Shown: positions 22,601 to 29,412 of the stretch, piece after piece
Layout of the letters: each line of letters begins with the position of its first letter
Position numbering within the stretch: the stretch's first letter is position 1
Assembly (NCBI RefSeq): GCF_016097555.1
Contig: NC_054703.1
Coordinates: forward strand, 14,325,419-14,389,418
Reading direction: 5' to 3'
DNA length: 64,000 nt
Source: Gigantopelta aegis
Lineage: Eukaryota > Mollusca > Gastropoda > Neomphalida > Peltospiridae
Position numbers and translations under genes: made by a program
Notes under the pieces: generated by a model
What the model saw: only the letters and a program-made list of their open reading frames with translations
Told to the model about the DNA's origin: nothing
Database searches by the model: none

Positions 22601-25600
22601 TGTCATCAGCTTGATTGTCCAGCAGCTTATCCACTAGACCACGGAGCTCACTATGTTCCTATTTTTAGTAACAGTGTCCTTGACATTCAATGCAGAGAGG
22701 TGAACACTAACTGCATGGGTCTAAGTATCATGATCCTAATCCTCCTATACATGAAGTTTGATGAAAATCGGATGAGACATAATGGGAAAAAAACAATCAT
22801 GGATCATGATCCTATTTCTATATTTGGTTTCATGAAAATCGGTTAAGAAATGAAGTCGCTAGATTTGTGATTTTGTATTTCTATTTTTAACAACTGTGGC
22901 CATAATCTTCAATGCAGAGAAGTGAAACGTGAACTCATTCAAGCAGACCTTGTTTTATAAGATGCACGGGTTCGATCGCGCTCGTACAGCGCACATAATT
23001 TTAATCTGATGAATATGAAAAACTGTGCATGTTACACTCGACAAACGGTGCACGTAAAATAGATGGGTATATTTATTTCCACTGTTTACAAAAACCAAAA
23101 GTTTTCATAGCTCATTTAGCTGATAGGAAGGTCCTTTTATTAAAACAATAAAAATTAAAAACATGGCAATGGCTTCCATGCAGTCGTTAAACTGGTATTT
23201 TTCTTTGTTGAACAAATCAGGAAATACTGGTTTAATTAATAGACATTTTTGTAGACATACCAGTTAAAATCCAATTGGAGATACACTGCCTATTTTAATT
23301 ATTTTGGAGAGTGATTTTTCACTCGCCTTAGCCCCTGCGTGTGCTGTAACCTCACCGTGGTGCAGGGGTGTAACATTCTCTTTGAGAATGGCCAATACAG
23401 CACAAATTGAAGTTTAGAGTAAAATTCGGTGTCCGTAAAATTCTGTGATATTTGTATTTGTATTTTTGCACAGTTCTTTACACTGTTTTTGTTTAAACCT
23501 TGAATTTTTATATTGATGTTGATCATCACTTTATTTATTTGCATTACCGTAGTTTGACACCCAATAGCCGATGTATTTTTCGTGCTGGGGTGTCGTTAAA
23601 CATTCATTCATTCATTCATTCATTCACTCGCCTTAGCATATTGAGATATGTGATTTTCCACTCGCCTATAATTTTCAAAAACGAAGGACTGTTCAAGGTA
23701 TCATGATCCTAATCCTATACATGAAGTTTTACGAAAATCGGATGAGAAATAAAGGAACAAAACAAACATGGAGCACAGGTTGGATTGGGAAAACATAATT
23801 GAAGAACCATGATAAGCTCTATTGTGAAGGAGAAGTCAATGTCTCACAATAAAGCTTACCTCGGATCTCTAGGGTGTATACTACCAAATCAAATCCCATA
23901 GACAACAATTATAGTAACATATGTGGCTAAAACTCCTACTTGCAGCGTATCAATCGACATAAACACCACCGATATAAATACTACCACCCCTCACAATTAA
24001 AGTGAATGAAAAGATTGGGGGGTCAAGCTTTGACTTTGATGAAATTTAAAGCCCTGACTATATGTTTATCCTGTGACCACTGATTCTACTGACAGAATAT
24101 GATGACGGATAAAGCAGTCGTATCTTGCTACTAGCAGTAGTAGCAGAATATGACTTTTGACGTCACTCATATGACGTCACATGCATAGCCTACATTACAA
24201 AATCGTTCTTTTGACGTCACTCATATGACGTCACATGCATAGCCTACATTACAAAATCGCTCTTTTGACCTCTAGGCCATTGTACAATGTGGTTGAAATA
24301 ACAGAAATAATAGATTTTCCCCTTAACTTTTTATGGTCTGCAGGATAAAGATAATAACTAGTTAATGCTGTTGGATATCTACTTTATCCTGTTCAGGCCA
24401 AATGAGAGATTTCCCATTCTTACAGGACAAGGCAGATATCTGACATCATTAACTAGTTATTCTCTCTATATATGCCAACAAGGCTGGCCATATGGTCATA
24501 TTTAAAACACTTACCATCGTATCGAACCGGCTCTCCATTTTCTGAAGAGAAAAAGACTTGGAAGTGCCGTAGCTTGGTATTTACTTGCCAACTTGACATC
24601 TCCACACTGTACTTTCTTCAGCTCTGCAAAATAAATAAATAAAAAGAAATACTAAAAAGTAAACATCAACAGATGAAATAAAGGAATGTTTTATTTATTA
24701 ATCATCAGCTAGTGGATGTCAAACATTTGGTAATTTTGACATAGTCTTAGAAACGAAACATGCTACATTTTTTCCATTAGTAGCAATGAATATTTTATAT
24801 GCACCATCAAAGGGAGATAAATATGATCCACTATAACTCAGGCTATTTAGTACATGTGCTCCATCACCACAAGTAAATGTTGATTTATCTGTTACATAGG
24901 GAATAACTGGTTACTGTCTTAAGTTATTGGATTATCCTGCAAAAATTAGAATGGTGAATGATGTTAATGTTTTATTTAACAATGCACTCAACACACTTTA
25001 TTTACTGTTATATGGCGTTGGACATATGATTAAGGACCACACAGATATTGAGAGAGGAAACCCACTGTCGCCACTTCATGGGCTACTAATTCTGTTACTT
25101 ACACGTACTATCGTGCCATAGGAACAGTAACTAAATATCTTACATTGCTGACTATAAATAAAAGAAAAATCAAATATAATCAGATGGGCTACTCTTTTCG
25201 ATTAACAGTAAGGGATCTTTTATATGCACCATCCCACAGGATAACACATACCACTGCCTTTGATACACCAGTCGTGGTGCACTGGCTAGAACGAGAAATA
25301 GCCCATTGGGCCCACCGACGGGGATCGATCCCACCCCGACCGTGCATCAAGCGAACGCTTTACCACTGGGCTATGTCTCACCCAGAATGGCAAATGCAGC
25401 GAAGGATCTATCAAAAGGTATTTCATTGTAATTTATTTTTGTACTTACATGTGTATATTCAACTAACAGCTTTTTAAAAATCTTTTTTAATATTCCTTTA
25501 CAAAAAACAGACTGAATTATGATTTAATGCGTTATGCTATCCTACAATGAAATATTGAATATATTGCCCAAAACATCACTCAACATATTGTTTGTGTTAG

Positions 25601-25671
25601 TGCATATGGGTCATCCTTTTAAACTGTATAGCATATTTCAGACATCTCATTTCCAGATGGAAAGAAAAGAA

Positions 25672-25715
<44 letters not shown>

Positions 25716-27064
25716 AAAGAAGTTTCATTTAATGATGCATTCAAAACATTGTAATTACGGTTAATATATGGCTTAGAAAAGAAACCTGCTGCCATAACTC
25801 CATGGGCTACTATTTGTGATTAATTAGCAGCAAGGAATCCTTCATTGCATTATCCCACAGACAGGATAGTACATACCACAGCCTTTGTTATGTACACCAG
25901 TTGTGGAGTACTGTCTGGAACGAGAAATAGCCCAATGGGCCCACCAATGGGGATCGATCCCAGACTGACATGAATCAGGTGAGCTCTTTACCTCTAGGTT
26001 ATATGTTCTGTCACATCCCCTCAAACACAGGGGTGGGACGCAGCCCAGTGGCAAAGCATTTGCTTGATGCATGGTCGGTCTGGGATCGATCCCCATCGGT
26101 GGACCCATTGGTCTATTTCCCGTTCCAGCCAGTACTCCACAACTGATTAACAAAGCTGTGGTATGTACTATCCTGTCTGTGGGATGGTGCATATTATAAA
26201 AGATCCCTTGTTGCTATCGAAAAGAGTAGCCAATGAAGTGGCGACAGCAGGTTTCCTCTCTCAATATCTGTGTGGTCCTTAACCATATGTCTGACGCCAT
26301 ATAACTGTAAATAAAATGTGTTGAGTGCATCGTTAAATAAAACATTTCCTTCCTCCCTTCTTTACCACTGGGCTATGTTCAGTGACATCCCCTCAAACAC
26401 TGACATTTCTGGCCGTACCTGCAGGAAACATGTCTGGCTCGGGTAAAGCTCTTAAAACTTTCTTCGCATCTTCACATGTTGAACAATCGGGTTCATCTGG
26501 CAAGAAAAGAAAAAGAAGTTTGTTTTATTCAACGACACATTAGTCATGACTAGAGCACCTTGATTTATTAATCATTGGCTATTGTTTGTCAAACATTTGA
26601 CAATTTTGCCGTGGGCAACCATAGGGGTTGCCCGGTACTGGTTTTCCACCCACAGCAAGTTTAATGATTCAGTGGCATAGTCCCTTTTATTTATGGTTAT
26701 ATGGCGTCAGATGTATGGTTAAGGACCACACAGATATTGGGAGAGGAAACCTGCTGTTGCCACTTCATGGGCTACTCTTTTCGATTAGCAGCAAGGGATC
26801 TTTTATATGCACCATCCCATGCAGGCAGGATAGTACATACCACTGCCTTTGATATACCAGTCGTGGTGCACTGGCTGGAGAGAGAAATAGCCCACAGGAG
26901 TGAGATTTGCACAAGAGCATACAGGAATTTTAGCTGGGGGAAGGGGGGAGAAGAGATGTTCTGTTTAACGACACTGCTAGAGCACACTGATTTATTACTC
27001 CCACTAGAAACTGTCCCACCAAGAGCCAGGATTTTAGATAGGGGCAACCCACTTTTTTTCTTCT

Positions 27065-27095
<31 letters not shown>

Positions 27096-27838
27096 GGGGC
27101 AATCCACACTATATGTGCATGTATGATTTTATTAAATTTAATAGTTAAAACAAAGTTTCATCTGGGGGGTGTGGCCTCCGTAACCCCTCTTCACTAAGCT
27201 ACTGCACCCTAGTTCACCAAGATTAACCTCAAATCAATGTGCAAGCTTGTGTGCTTGCACTTGTATGCATTTGAGTTTAATCTTGATGAACTAACTGCAC
27301 CCCAGATACTGTTCTTATCCATGGGCATGAAGTGTTCTAATTCGGTCATCAAATTGGAAGGACTTTGCTTTGGCACTGTCACGTATAAAGAACATTATAA
27401 ATACTTATGATAAATAAGAGTTAGGGTTTGGGTTAGTGACAGTGCCAAAGGAAAGTTCTTCCATTAAATTTTAACAAACCTATAGTATTTAAAGTATTTC
27501 AACAAGGAAAAACAAAAATTCAATTCATGGATTTGTTCAAGTTTGTAGCCGAGCCATATGTGACCACGAAACGGATCAATAAACAAATAATGAAAACGGT
27601 CCCTGTACACGTGTAATATCGCCGAACACTCACAAAACAAAACTAATAAATAAGGGTTCTTCTTGACTGTGTCATCCCACGAATCACTGGAAACGTCCGT
27701 CACATCATCGCCGACAGCCGAACACCAACAGCTACACACTACAAGAGTCCATAACAACAAAACCCTCGCTTTCTTGCAGACGTAAGAAAAACGTGACCGT
27801 CCCATCGTAACGTCGTCGCTTGGAATGATGTGTAACAT
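8795..27838 (-). CDS. Tandem thioredoxin-fold transmembrane protein, 9 exons
   Basis: Nine minus-strand exons join in phase: 27838-27634 (CDS from ATG 27805), 26496-26419, 24623-24515, 21249-21111, 20597-20535, 19233-19138, 10969-10844, 9508-9472, 8923-8795. With one base removed from exon 3 the CDS is 948 nt, 315 residues. Seen: signal peptide (hydrophobic 15-29, likely cut after A30); thioredoxin fold 1 with C62-S-T-C65 and cis-proline in ALPS (P105); fold 2 with C171-V-S-C174 and cis-proline in KCPS (P215); one transmembrane helix about 283-304; an 11-residue polar, lysine-rich tail. PDI/TMX-family proteins of the secretory pathway exchange or reduce disulfides, which is the likely role, but both CxxC motifs are atypical (not CGHC) and I cannot name an orthologue. 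There is no obvious KDEL. Introns are full of SINEs and MITEs. Exons 4 and 7 carry tandem duplications over splice sites. The protein family is confident, the exact function is not. Confidence 0.85.
9021..9257. mobile_element. TTAA-family MITE, 3'-truncated
   Basis: TTAA at 9017-9020, then AGTGACAGACCCCAGTTTT and interior sequence like 43335-43701, ending where a SINE fragment begins. It lies in the last intron of the thioredoxin gene. Confidence 0.7.
9258..9440 (-). mobile_element. SINE fragment, head D
   Basis: Minus-strand head D with box B GGATCGAACC and the central block; the tail is missing. It lies in the intron between exons 8 and 9. Confidence 0.82.
9472..9508 (-). CDS. Thioredoxin gene exon 8 (37-nt microexon)
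   Basis: Acceptor tgctttctttcag, donor gtaagt. Encodes [12 protein letters not shown] plus the split F codon. Too short to show as an open frame, but phase 2 in and phase 0 out are exactly what exons 7 and 9 need. Confidence 0.8.
9625..9948 (-). mobile_element. SINE, head A + tail 1
   Basis: Head A (ccagtggtaaagtgc, GGATCGATCCC), central block, tail 1 and a short ttcc run. Followed at 9949-10055 by another degraded SINE piece in the same orientation. Confidence 0.9.
9949..10058 (-). mobile_element. Degraded SINE central block
   Basis: Recognisable by aacctgctacattttg, agatctgttatgca and gtaccagttgt in SINE order; ends lost. Confidence 0.55.
10225..10516. repeat. 146-bp tandem duplication
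   Basis: 'acaaggatttactgttatgt' starts at 10225 and 10371, followed by diverged copies that share 'gatggtcctgtatg' and 'tctgtatgcaagatatggtc'. Intronic. Confidence 0.88.
10733..10800 (-). mobile_element. SINE tail 2 fragment
   Basis: Only the 3' tail (tagccagtgattaataaatt ... ctctaggggtgtcgataaac on the minus strand) remains. Confidence 0.7.
10844..10969 (-). CDS. Thioredoxin gene exon 7
   Basis: Acceptor ctccattgcag, donor gtaagt. 126 nt encoding [20 protein letters not shown] and onward, the last strand and helix of fold 2. A second copy of the acceptor and the first part of the exon lies at 11036-11140. Confidence 0.88.
10921..11140. repeat. 115-bp tandem duplication over exon 7 acceptor
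   Basis: 10921-11035 and 11036-11140 are direct copies that include the 5' part of exon 7, its AG acceptor and intron sequence. The distal acceptor (exon start would be 11084) is intact. A unit of 115 bp is not a multiple of three, so reading from the distal copy into the proximal one shifts frame. Confidence 0.93.
11310..11640. repeat. 103-bp degenerate tandem repeat, about 3 copies
   Basis: 'ggcagtcctc'-like starts at 11375, 11478 and 11581 with a partial unit before. Shared landmarks are tagatgaggcact, attcatggaatcaa and aaatctccagtaaa. Intronic, divergent. Confidence 0.85.
12243..12249 (+). promoter_or_regulatory. Candidate TATA box of the Tc1-like element
   Basis: TATAAAG, 71 bp before the transposase ATG at 12320, within a 5' leader of about 300 bp after the terminal repeat. 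Confidence 0.5.
12320..13335 (+). pseudogene. Tc1/mariner transposase with 2-bp frameshift
   Basis: From ATG 12320 ([10 protein letters not shown]...) the frame holds the helix-turn-helix region, GRPR, first catalytic D150 (FTDESRY) and second D240 ([10 protein letters not shown]). The CACACAC run at 13052-13058 has one CA unit too many; the rest of the enzyme ([20 protein letters not shown] ... PIEHVW ... GGHTRY) continues in another frame to the stop at 13333-13335. If rejoined, the last D and E are 34 residues apart, the standard Tc1 DD34E spacing. The frame also reads further upstream to 12284, but paralogues start at MPR. Perfect terminal repeats suggest it is young, so a slippage mutation or an assembly error are both possible. 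Confidence 0.92.
13562..13613. repeat. (TA)n microsatellite
   Basis: About 26 TA units at the right end of the Tc1-like element. Confidence 0.97.
13614..14020. other. Spacer between two Tc1-like elements
   Basis: About 400 bp with no gene or recognised repeat. Confidence 0.5.
14273..14280 (+). promoter_or_regulatory. Candidate TATA box of the intact Tc1-like element
   Basis: TATAAAAG, 65 bp before the transposase ATG at 14338. The preceding 60 bp contains several CACGTG-like and GCACGTGC palindromes. Confidence 0.55.
14338..15345 (+). CDS. Intact Tc1/mariner-family transposase (335 aa)
   Basis: Catalyses cut-and-paste movement of its own element at TA sites, as known for the Tc1/mariner (IS630-related) superfamily. 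Residues 1-110 form the paired-like helix-turn-helix DNA-binding region with GRPR at 56-59, which usually contacts the inverted repeats. The DDE core shows D147 in WFSDESRF, the GGGSVMVW strand, D235 in [11 protein letters not shown] and E270 in [11 protein letters not shown], with 34 residues between the last two (DD34E). The C-terminus ends GHTRY like its paralogues. ATG 14338 is chosen because all three copies begin MPR; the frame is open upstream to 14287. No stop or frameshift is seen, the length is normal for the family, and the terminal repeats are present, so it could encode an active enzyme. It is more GC-rich than the surrounding DNA, as are its two relatives. Confidence 0.95.
   Translation: MPRLGEPQRNNAIGRLDAGESRTAVARAFHVSPSTISRLWDRYQQHGSTRDLPRSGRPRVTTPGQDRYIRVRHLRERLTTATSTAAAIPGLRRISDQTVRNRLREVGIRARRPVRGVILTPQHLRLQWCQIHRQWPQLRWRQVWFSDESRFLLRRHDGRCRVYRRRGERYAANCLQEVDRFGGGSVMVWAAISHTGRTDLVHVQGNLNAQGYIDQILRPHIVPVMANANAVFQHDNARPHTARLATAFLQNNNINVLPWPSISPDLNPIEHLWDELDRRQRQRQRQPQPQTLPELAAALQAEWATIPRDVIRTLVASMGRRCQAVVNTRLGHTRY
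15519..16150. other. Intron sequence, no gene
   Basis: Contains an 18-bp tandem pair (actccctcaaataaatgt) at 15788-15823; otherwise nothing recognised. Confidence 0.5.
16155..16530. mobile_element. TTAA-flanked MITE (376 bp)
   Basis: TTAA at 16151-16154 and 16531-16534. Ends AGGGACATACCCTAGTTT and AAACTGGGGTCTGTGTCT are inverted. Same family as 43335-43701. Confidence 0.85.
16666..16900 (-). mobile_element. SINE, head D (5' part lost) + tail 2
   Basis: Minus strand: 'ccaccttggtggatccattc' of head D, central block and tail 2; the box A end is cut at about 16895. Confidence 0.85.
17060..17345. repeat. G/C-run rich repeat
   Basis: Alternating runs of G and C (for example catgggggggggatatccc and the C-run 17247-17270). 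Probably a degenerate interspersed repeat; limits unclear. Confidence 0.4.
17346..17865. other. Intron sequence, no gene
   Basis: No exon or repeat recognised, apart from two 'cgcgaatccaaatagattc'-like motifs near 17780-17850. Confidence 0.5.
17866..18018 (-). mobile_element. SINE head A fragment
   Basis: Minus-strand head A and central block. It ends exactly at the terminal repeat of the MITE at 18019, which interrupted it or captured its end. Confidence 0.75.
18019..18983. mobile_element. 965-bp MITE with 27-bp inverted ends
   Basis: Ends at 18019-18045 and 18957-18983 match in 26 of 27 positions (TACCGTATATCTTCGCCTAT...) and begin with TA. Inner subterminal direct repeats gggtcgacttataa lie near 18082 and 18890. 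No transposase frame, so it is nonautonomous. Fits a TA-targeting (Tc1/mariner or pogo-like) origin. Confidence 0.88.
19000..19060 (-). mobile_element. SINE tail 3 fragment
   Basis: gaatgtttaacgacacccca matches, inverted, the tail at 23545-23625, which ends in (ATTC)n. Confidence 0.5.
19138..19233 (-). CDS. Thioredoxin gene exon 6 (second cis-proline)
   Basis: Acceptor taattttcag, donor gtaagt. 96 nt encoding [20 protein letters not shown] and then [11 protein letters not shown], a typical thioredoxin beta strand, helix and cis-Pro loop. Phases match its neighbours. Confidence 0.88.
19385..19672 (+). mobile_element. SINE C copy with internal insertion
   Basis: Head C (box A region degenerate, cacagcccaatactgg) then the body ending 'ttaattggatataagcac' and a poly-A-like end. 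About 55 bp near 19450-19508, flanked by ggcc(c/t)gtagcc-like sequence, is extra relative to 48468-48745. Confidence 0.8.
19918..20262 (-). mobile_element. SINE, head A + tail 1
   Basis: All three modules present with an (aagg)n end at 19920-19945. Lies in intron 5 of the thioredoxin gene. Confidence 0.92.
20535..20597 (-). CDS. Thioredoxin gene exon 5 (CVSC active site)
   Basis: Acceptor gatttcaacag, donor gtaaat. 63 nt encoding [20 protein letters not shown], the second CxxC and its helix. Phases match exons 4 and 6. Confidence 0.87.
20939..21146. repeat. 52-bp tandem repeat containing exon 4 end and splice donor, 4 copies
   Basis: Repeat starts at 20939, 20991, 21043 and 21095. Each unit has the minus-strand exon end (...TTTGTCATATA) plus GTGAGT. 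The copy nearest the exon (21095-21146) differs slightly and is the coding one; the three intronic copies are nearly identical to each other. Confidence 0.95.
21111..21249 (-). CDS. Thioredoxin gene exon 4 (link between folds)
   Basis: Acceptor atactttcag, donor gtgagt. 139 nt, entering phase 1 and leaving phase 2. It encodes the end of fold 1 ([20 protein letters not shown]) and the start of fold 2, ending ...DWFVI. Its last part and donor are repeated three more times downstream (20939-21094). Confidence 0.88.
21395..21778 (-). mobile_element. SINE, head B + tail 2
   Basis: Head B (ccagcctcggtggtgtcgtt), central block and tail 2. Lies in intron 3. Confidence 0.92.
21880..22570. repeat. Unidentified interspersed-repeat region
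   Basis: Includes 'tttcatgaaaatcacaatga', echoed at 22750, 22830 and 23722 (catgaa..aaaatcgg..gagaaat). A C/T-rich stretch 22000-22200 precedes a purine-rich stretch 22330-22510. It may be the body of the SINE whose tRNA-like head is at 22572-22652. Confidence 0.4.
22572..22652 (-). mobile_element. tRNA-like SINE head (family E)
   Basis: Minus strand: gtggtctagtggataagctg (box A) and GGTTCAAATCCC (box B) with tRNA-like spacing, but the arms do not pair as in a functional tRNA. Confidence 0.6.
23545..23630 (+). mobile_element. SINE tail 3 with (ATTC)n end
   Basis: tagtttgacacccaatagcc ... gctggggtgtcgttaaacattcattcattcatt. Related to tail 2 but with a distinct end; a shorter copy is at 32087-32115. 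Confidence 0.65.
24060..24470. mobile_element. Foldback MITE with duplicated TGACGTCA block
   Basis: Two 54-bp units (24154 and 24208) each hold TGACGTCACTCATATGACGTCA. An inverted pair (ttggatatctactttatcc and ...agatatctgacatcattaac) closes the right part. The whole matches 57455-57920 in inverted orientation. Confidence 0.75.
24515..24623 (-). CDS. Thioredoxin gene exon 3 (frame broken by one base)
   Basis: Acceptor ttattttgcag, donor gtaagt. It encodes a cysteine-bearing strand, [17 protein letters not shown] with the cis-proline, then [10 protein letters not shown]. As written, AGAAAATGG has one A too many for these two parts to share a frame. Removing one A restores both the motif and the exit phase required by exon 4. 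Confidence 0.82.
24680..24812 (-). mobile_element. SINE fragment, tail 2
   Basis: Tail 2 and part of the central block; head absent. Confidence 0.75.
24958..25386 (-). mobile_element. SINE, head A + tail 1, with 100-bp internal block
   Basis: Tail 1 and central block are split by a block at about 25088-25185 (aattctgttacttac ... atataatcag). 'atgggctact' is present on both sides, like a 10-bp target duplication. The same block at the same site is in 3641-3857. Confidence 0.88.
25660..26020 (-). mobile_element. SINE, head A + tail 1
   Basis: Starts with (gaaa)n at 25662-25716. Head A ends at 'ctctttacctctaggttata'. Paired head-to-head with the plus-strand copy at 26028. Confidence 0.88.
26028..26358 (+). 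mobile_element. SINE, head A + tail 1
   Basis: ggggtgggacgcagcccagt ... cgttaaataaaacatttcct. It is flanked on both sides by about 40 bp of the neighbouring copy's head (tttacc(t/a)ct(a/g)gg..atgttc ... catcccctcaaacac at 25989-26027 and 26361-26400). Confidence 0.9.
26419..26496 (-). CDS. Thioredoxin gene exon 2 (CSTC active site)
   Basis: Acceptor ttcttgccag, donor gtacgg. The 78-nt exon encodes [20 protein letters not shown] and a few more residues, the first CxxC and the following helix. Phase 1 in and phase 1 out agree with exons 1 and 3. Confidence 0.88.
26515..26612 (-). mobile_element. SINE tail 2 fragment
   Basis: Begins 18 bp upstream of exon 2 of the thioredoxin gene as read on the minus strand, so it sits close to that acceptor. 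Confidence 0.75.
26680..26905 (-). mobile_element. SINE, partial head A + tail 1
   Basis: Central block and tail 1 clear; head cut at 'tgtgggctatttctctctcc'. Confidence 0.87.
26955..27115. repeat. SINE tail 2 stub and G-run repeat
   Basis: 26955-27003 is tail 2 (minus). 27028-27113 (ccaggattttagataggggc ... gcaatccacactat around a long G-run) resembles 40305-40355. Confidence 0.55.
27208..27296. repeat. Imperfect hairpin
   Basis: tagttcaccaagattaacct and its near-complement ending 'taatcttgatgaacta' face each other across gcttgtgtgcttgcac. Confidence 0.75.
27354..27463. repeat. Long hairpin (about 28-bp arms)
   Basis: Arms 27354-27382 and 27436-27463 are inverted copies around ctttggcactgtcac, with a 53-bp AT-rich loop. 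Lies in intron 1, about 170 bp from the donor. Confidence 0.85.
27634..27838 (-). CDS. Thioredoxin gene exon 1 (signal peptide)
   Basis: Contains two in-frame ATGs, at 27838 and 27805. The second directly precedes a basic then hydrophobic signal sequence and is preferred. The exon ends ...LLVLF plus one base at donor GTGAGT (27633-27628), just before the active-site residues supplied by exon 2. Confidence 0.85.
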
Positions 27839-28061
27839 TGTTCTTTACGACAGAACAAAGACAGCGACCCGACTAAAAGTTGTAGAACTTTGTTTTAAAT
27901 TTTAGCCATGAAATAGCAGACGATTTTTTCATCCACGCGGCATTTTGTAGCTTTTTTAATAAAAAATAATAAAATTTAGGATTGGCTTGCGGAGTAGGCT
28001 GTAATAAATAATTTATTTTGATTTTGCAGGTTATATAATTTTTCAATTTTTTTTTTACATG

Positions 28062-28275
28062 TTTAACACCACTAGAGCTCATTGATTTATTAATCATCGG
28101 CTACTGGATGTCAAACATCTGGTAATGTTGACATATAGTCTTAGATAGGAAACCGGCTACATTTTTCCATTAGTAACAATTAATAAATTAAGGGATATTT
28201 TATATGCACCATCCCACAGACAGAATAGCACATACCACGGCCTTTGTGGTGCATTGGGTGGAACGAGAAATAAAT
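28062..28275 (-). mobile_element. SINE, tail 2, head truncated
   Basis: Tail 2 and central block, ending 'atttctcgttcca' on the minus strand. Upstream of the thioredoxin gene start. Confidence 0.85.
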
Positions 28276-28498
28276 TTGACATATATATATTCTAATAAGG
28301 ACTTTTTCAGACGGGCCAGCCTTTGACTAAAATATAAATGGTTGGGAACAAAATGCGTAATGCATTATTCTCAAATTATACTACAAAACCTCCCCCAAAA
28401 TAAAACTGAAAACAGTAGAACCTTTCATGGCTCACTCGACCATGTTATGAAAAAGGGAACTTCCAACAGGCACGGCGGAAGCAAGTAAACATTACGGG

Positions 28499-28910
28499 AC
28501 ATGGGCGGATCCAAGGGGGGGGGGGACCAGGGGGACGCGCCCCCCCAAATTTTTTTTCAAGTGCCCTCAAAATGTCCAAGTGCCCTTTTTGTTTGTAGAA
28601 TTTTTTATTTTTTTTAAGTAAACAATAATTATATTGTAGATAAATGAAATCAAGATTTTCGTGTACATGCGCAAGCTTGCAGATATGTGTCTGTGTTATT
28701 GAGTCTCAATGGGGCCCCATTGAGGTTCTAACGCGAGTGACGCCAATTTACTTCATTATTGCTAGTATATTATGACGTAGAACTGTAGGAATTCATATTA
28801 ATTGTAAATATCAAAACTTGTAGTAAGGTGCCCTTTTGACGAGTCAATGTGCCCTTCTTTTTTGGTCCCCCCCCCCCCCTAAAAATATTTCCTGGATCCA
28901 TCCATGCGGG
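28499..28910. mobile_element. Foldback repeat with GGATCC ends
   Basis: atgggcggatccaagg at the left and cctggatccatccatg at the right are inverted, with G-run/C-run and gtgccc-rich interior. A similar pair is at 32882-33058. Confidence 0.6.
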
Positions 28911-29015
28911 ATGGGGGTGGGGGCAAATAGACATCGGGGGCTGAGATCGAGGGCGCAAAGAGCCCGAGTTTCTAAGCGGGGGCGGGGGGCGGGGTGGGAG
29001 AGGTTACTACCAATA

Positions 29016-29412
29016 AATAGAAAGAAAGAAAGAAGTGTTTTATTTAACGACGCACTCAACACATTTTATTTTACGGTTATATGGCGTCAGACATATGGTT
29101 AAGGACCACACAGATTTTGAGAGGAAACCCGCTGTCGTCAATACATGGGCTACTCTTTCGATTGGCAGCAAGGGATCTTTTATTTGCGCTTCCCACAGGC
29201 AGGATAGCACAAACCATGGCCTTTGTTGAACCAGTTATGGATCACTGGTCGGTGCAAGTGGTTTACACCTACCCACTGAACCTTGCGGAGCACTCACTCA
29301 GGGTTTGGAGTCGGTATCTGGATTAAAAATCCCATGCCTCGACTGGGATCCGAACCCAGTACCTACCAGCCTGTAGACCGATGGCATGCCACGACACCAC
29401 CGAGGCCGGTAC
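29016..29412 (-). mobile_element. SINE, head B + tail 1
   Basis: All modules present, with a (gaaa)n end at 29020-29033. Confidence 0.92.

Noticed and set aside
24540..24592. A 52-nt intron inside thioredoxin exon 3 (ggcaa|gtaaat ... ctcttcag)
   Set aside because: It would restore frame but delete the cis-proline strand that is plainly thioredoxin-like. A one-base A-run error explains the data better.
26701..27126. 141-residue open frame
   Set aside because: Translation of a SINE running into a G-run.
27421..27436. Telomere-like gttagggtttgggttag
   Set aside because: Only about two degenerate units, within a hairpin loop.
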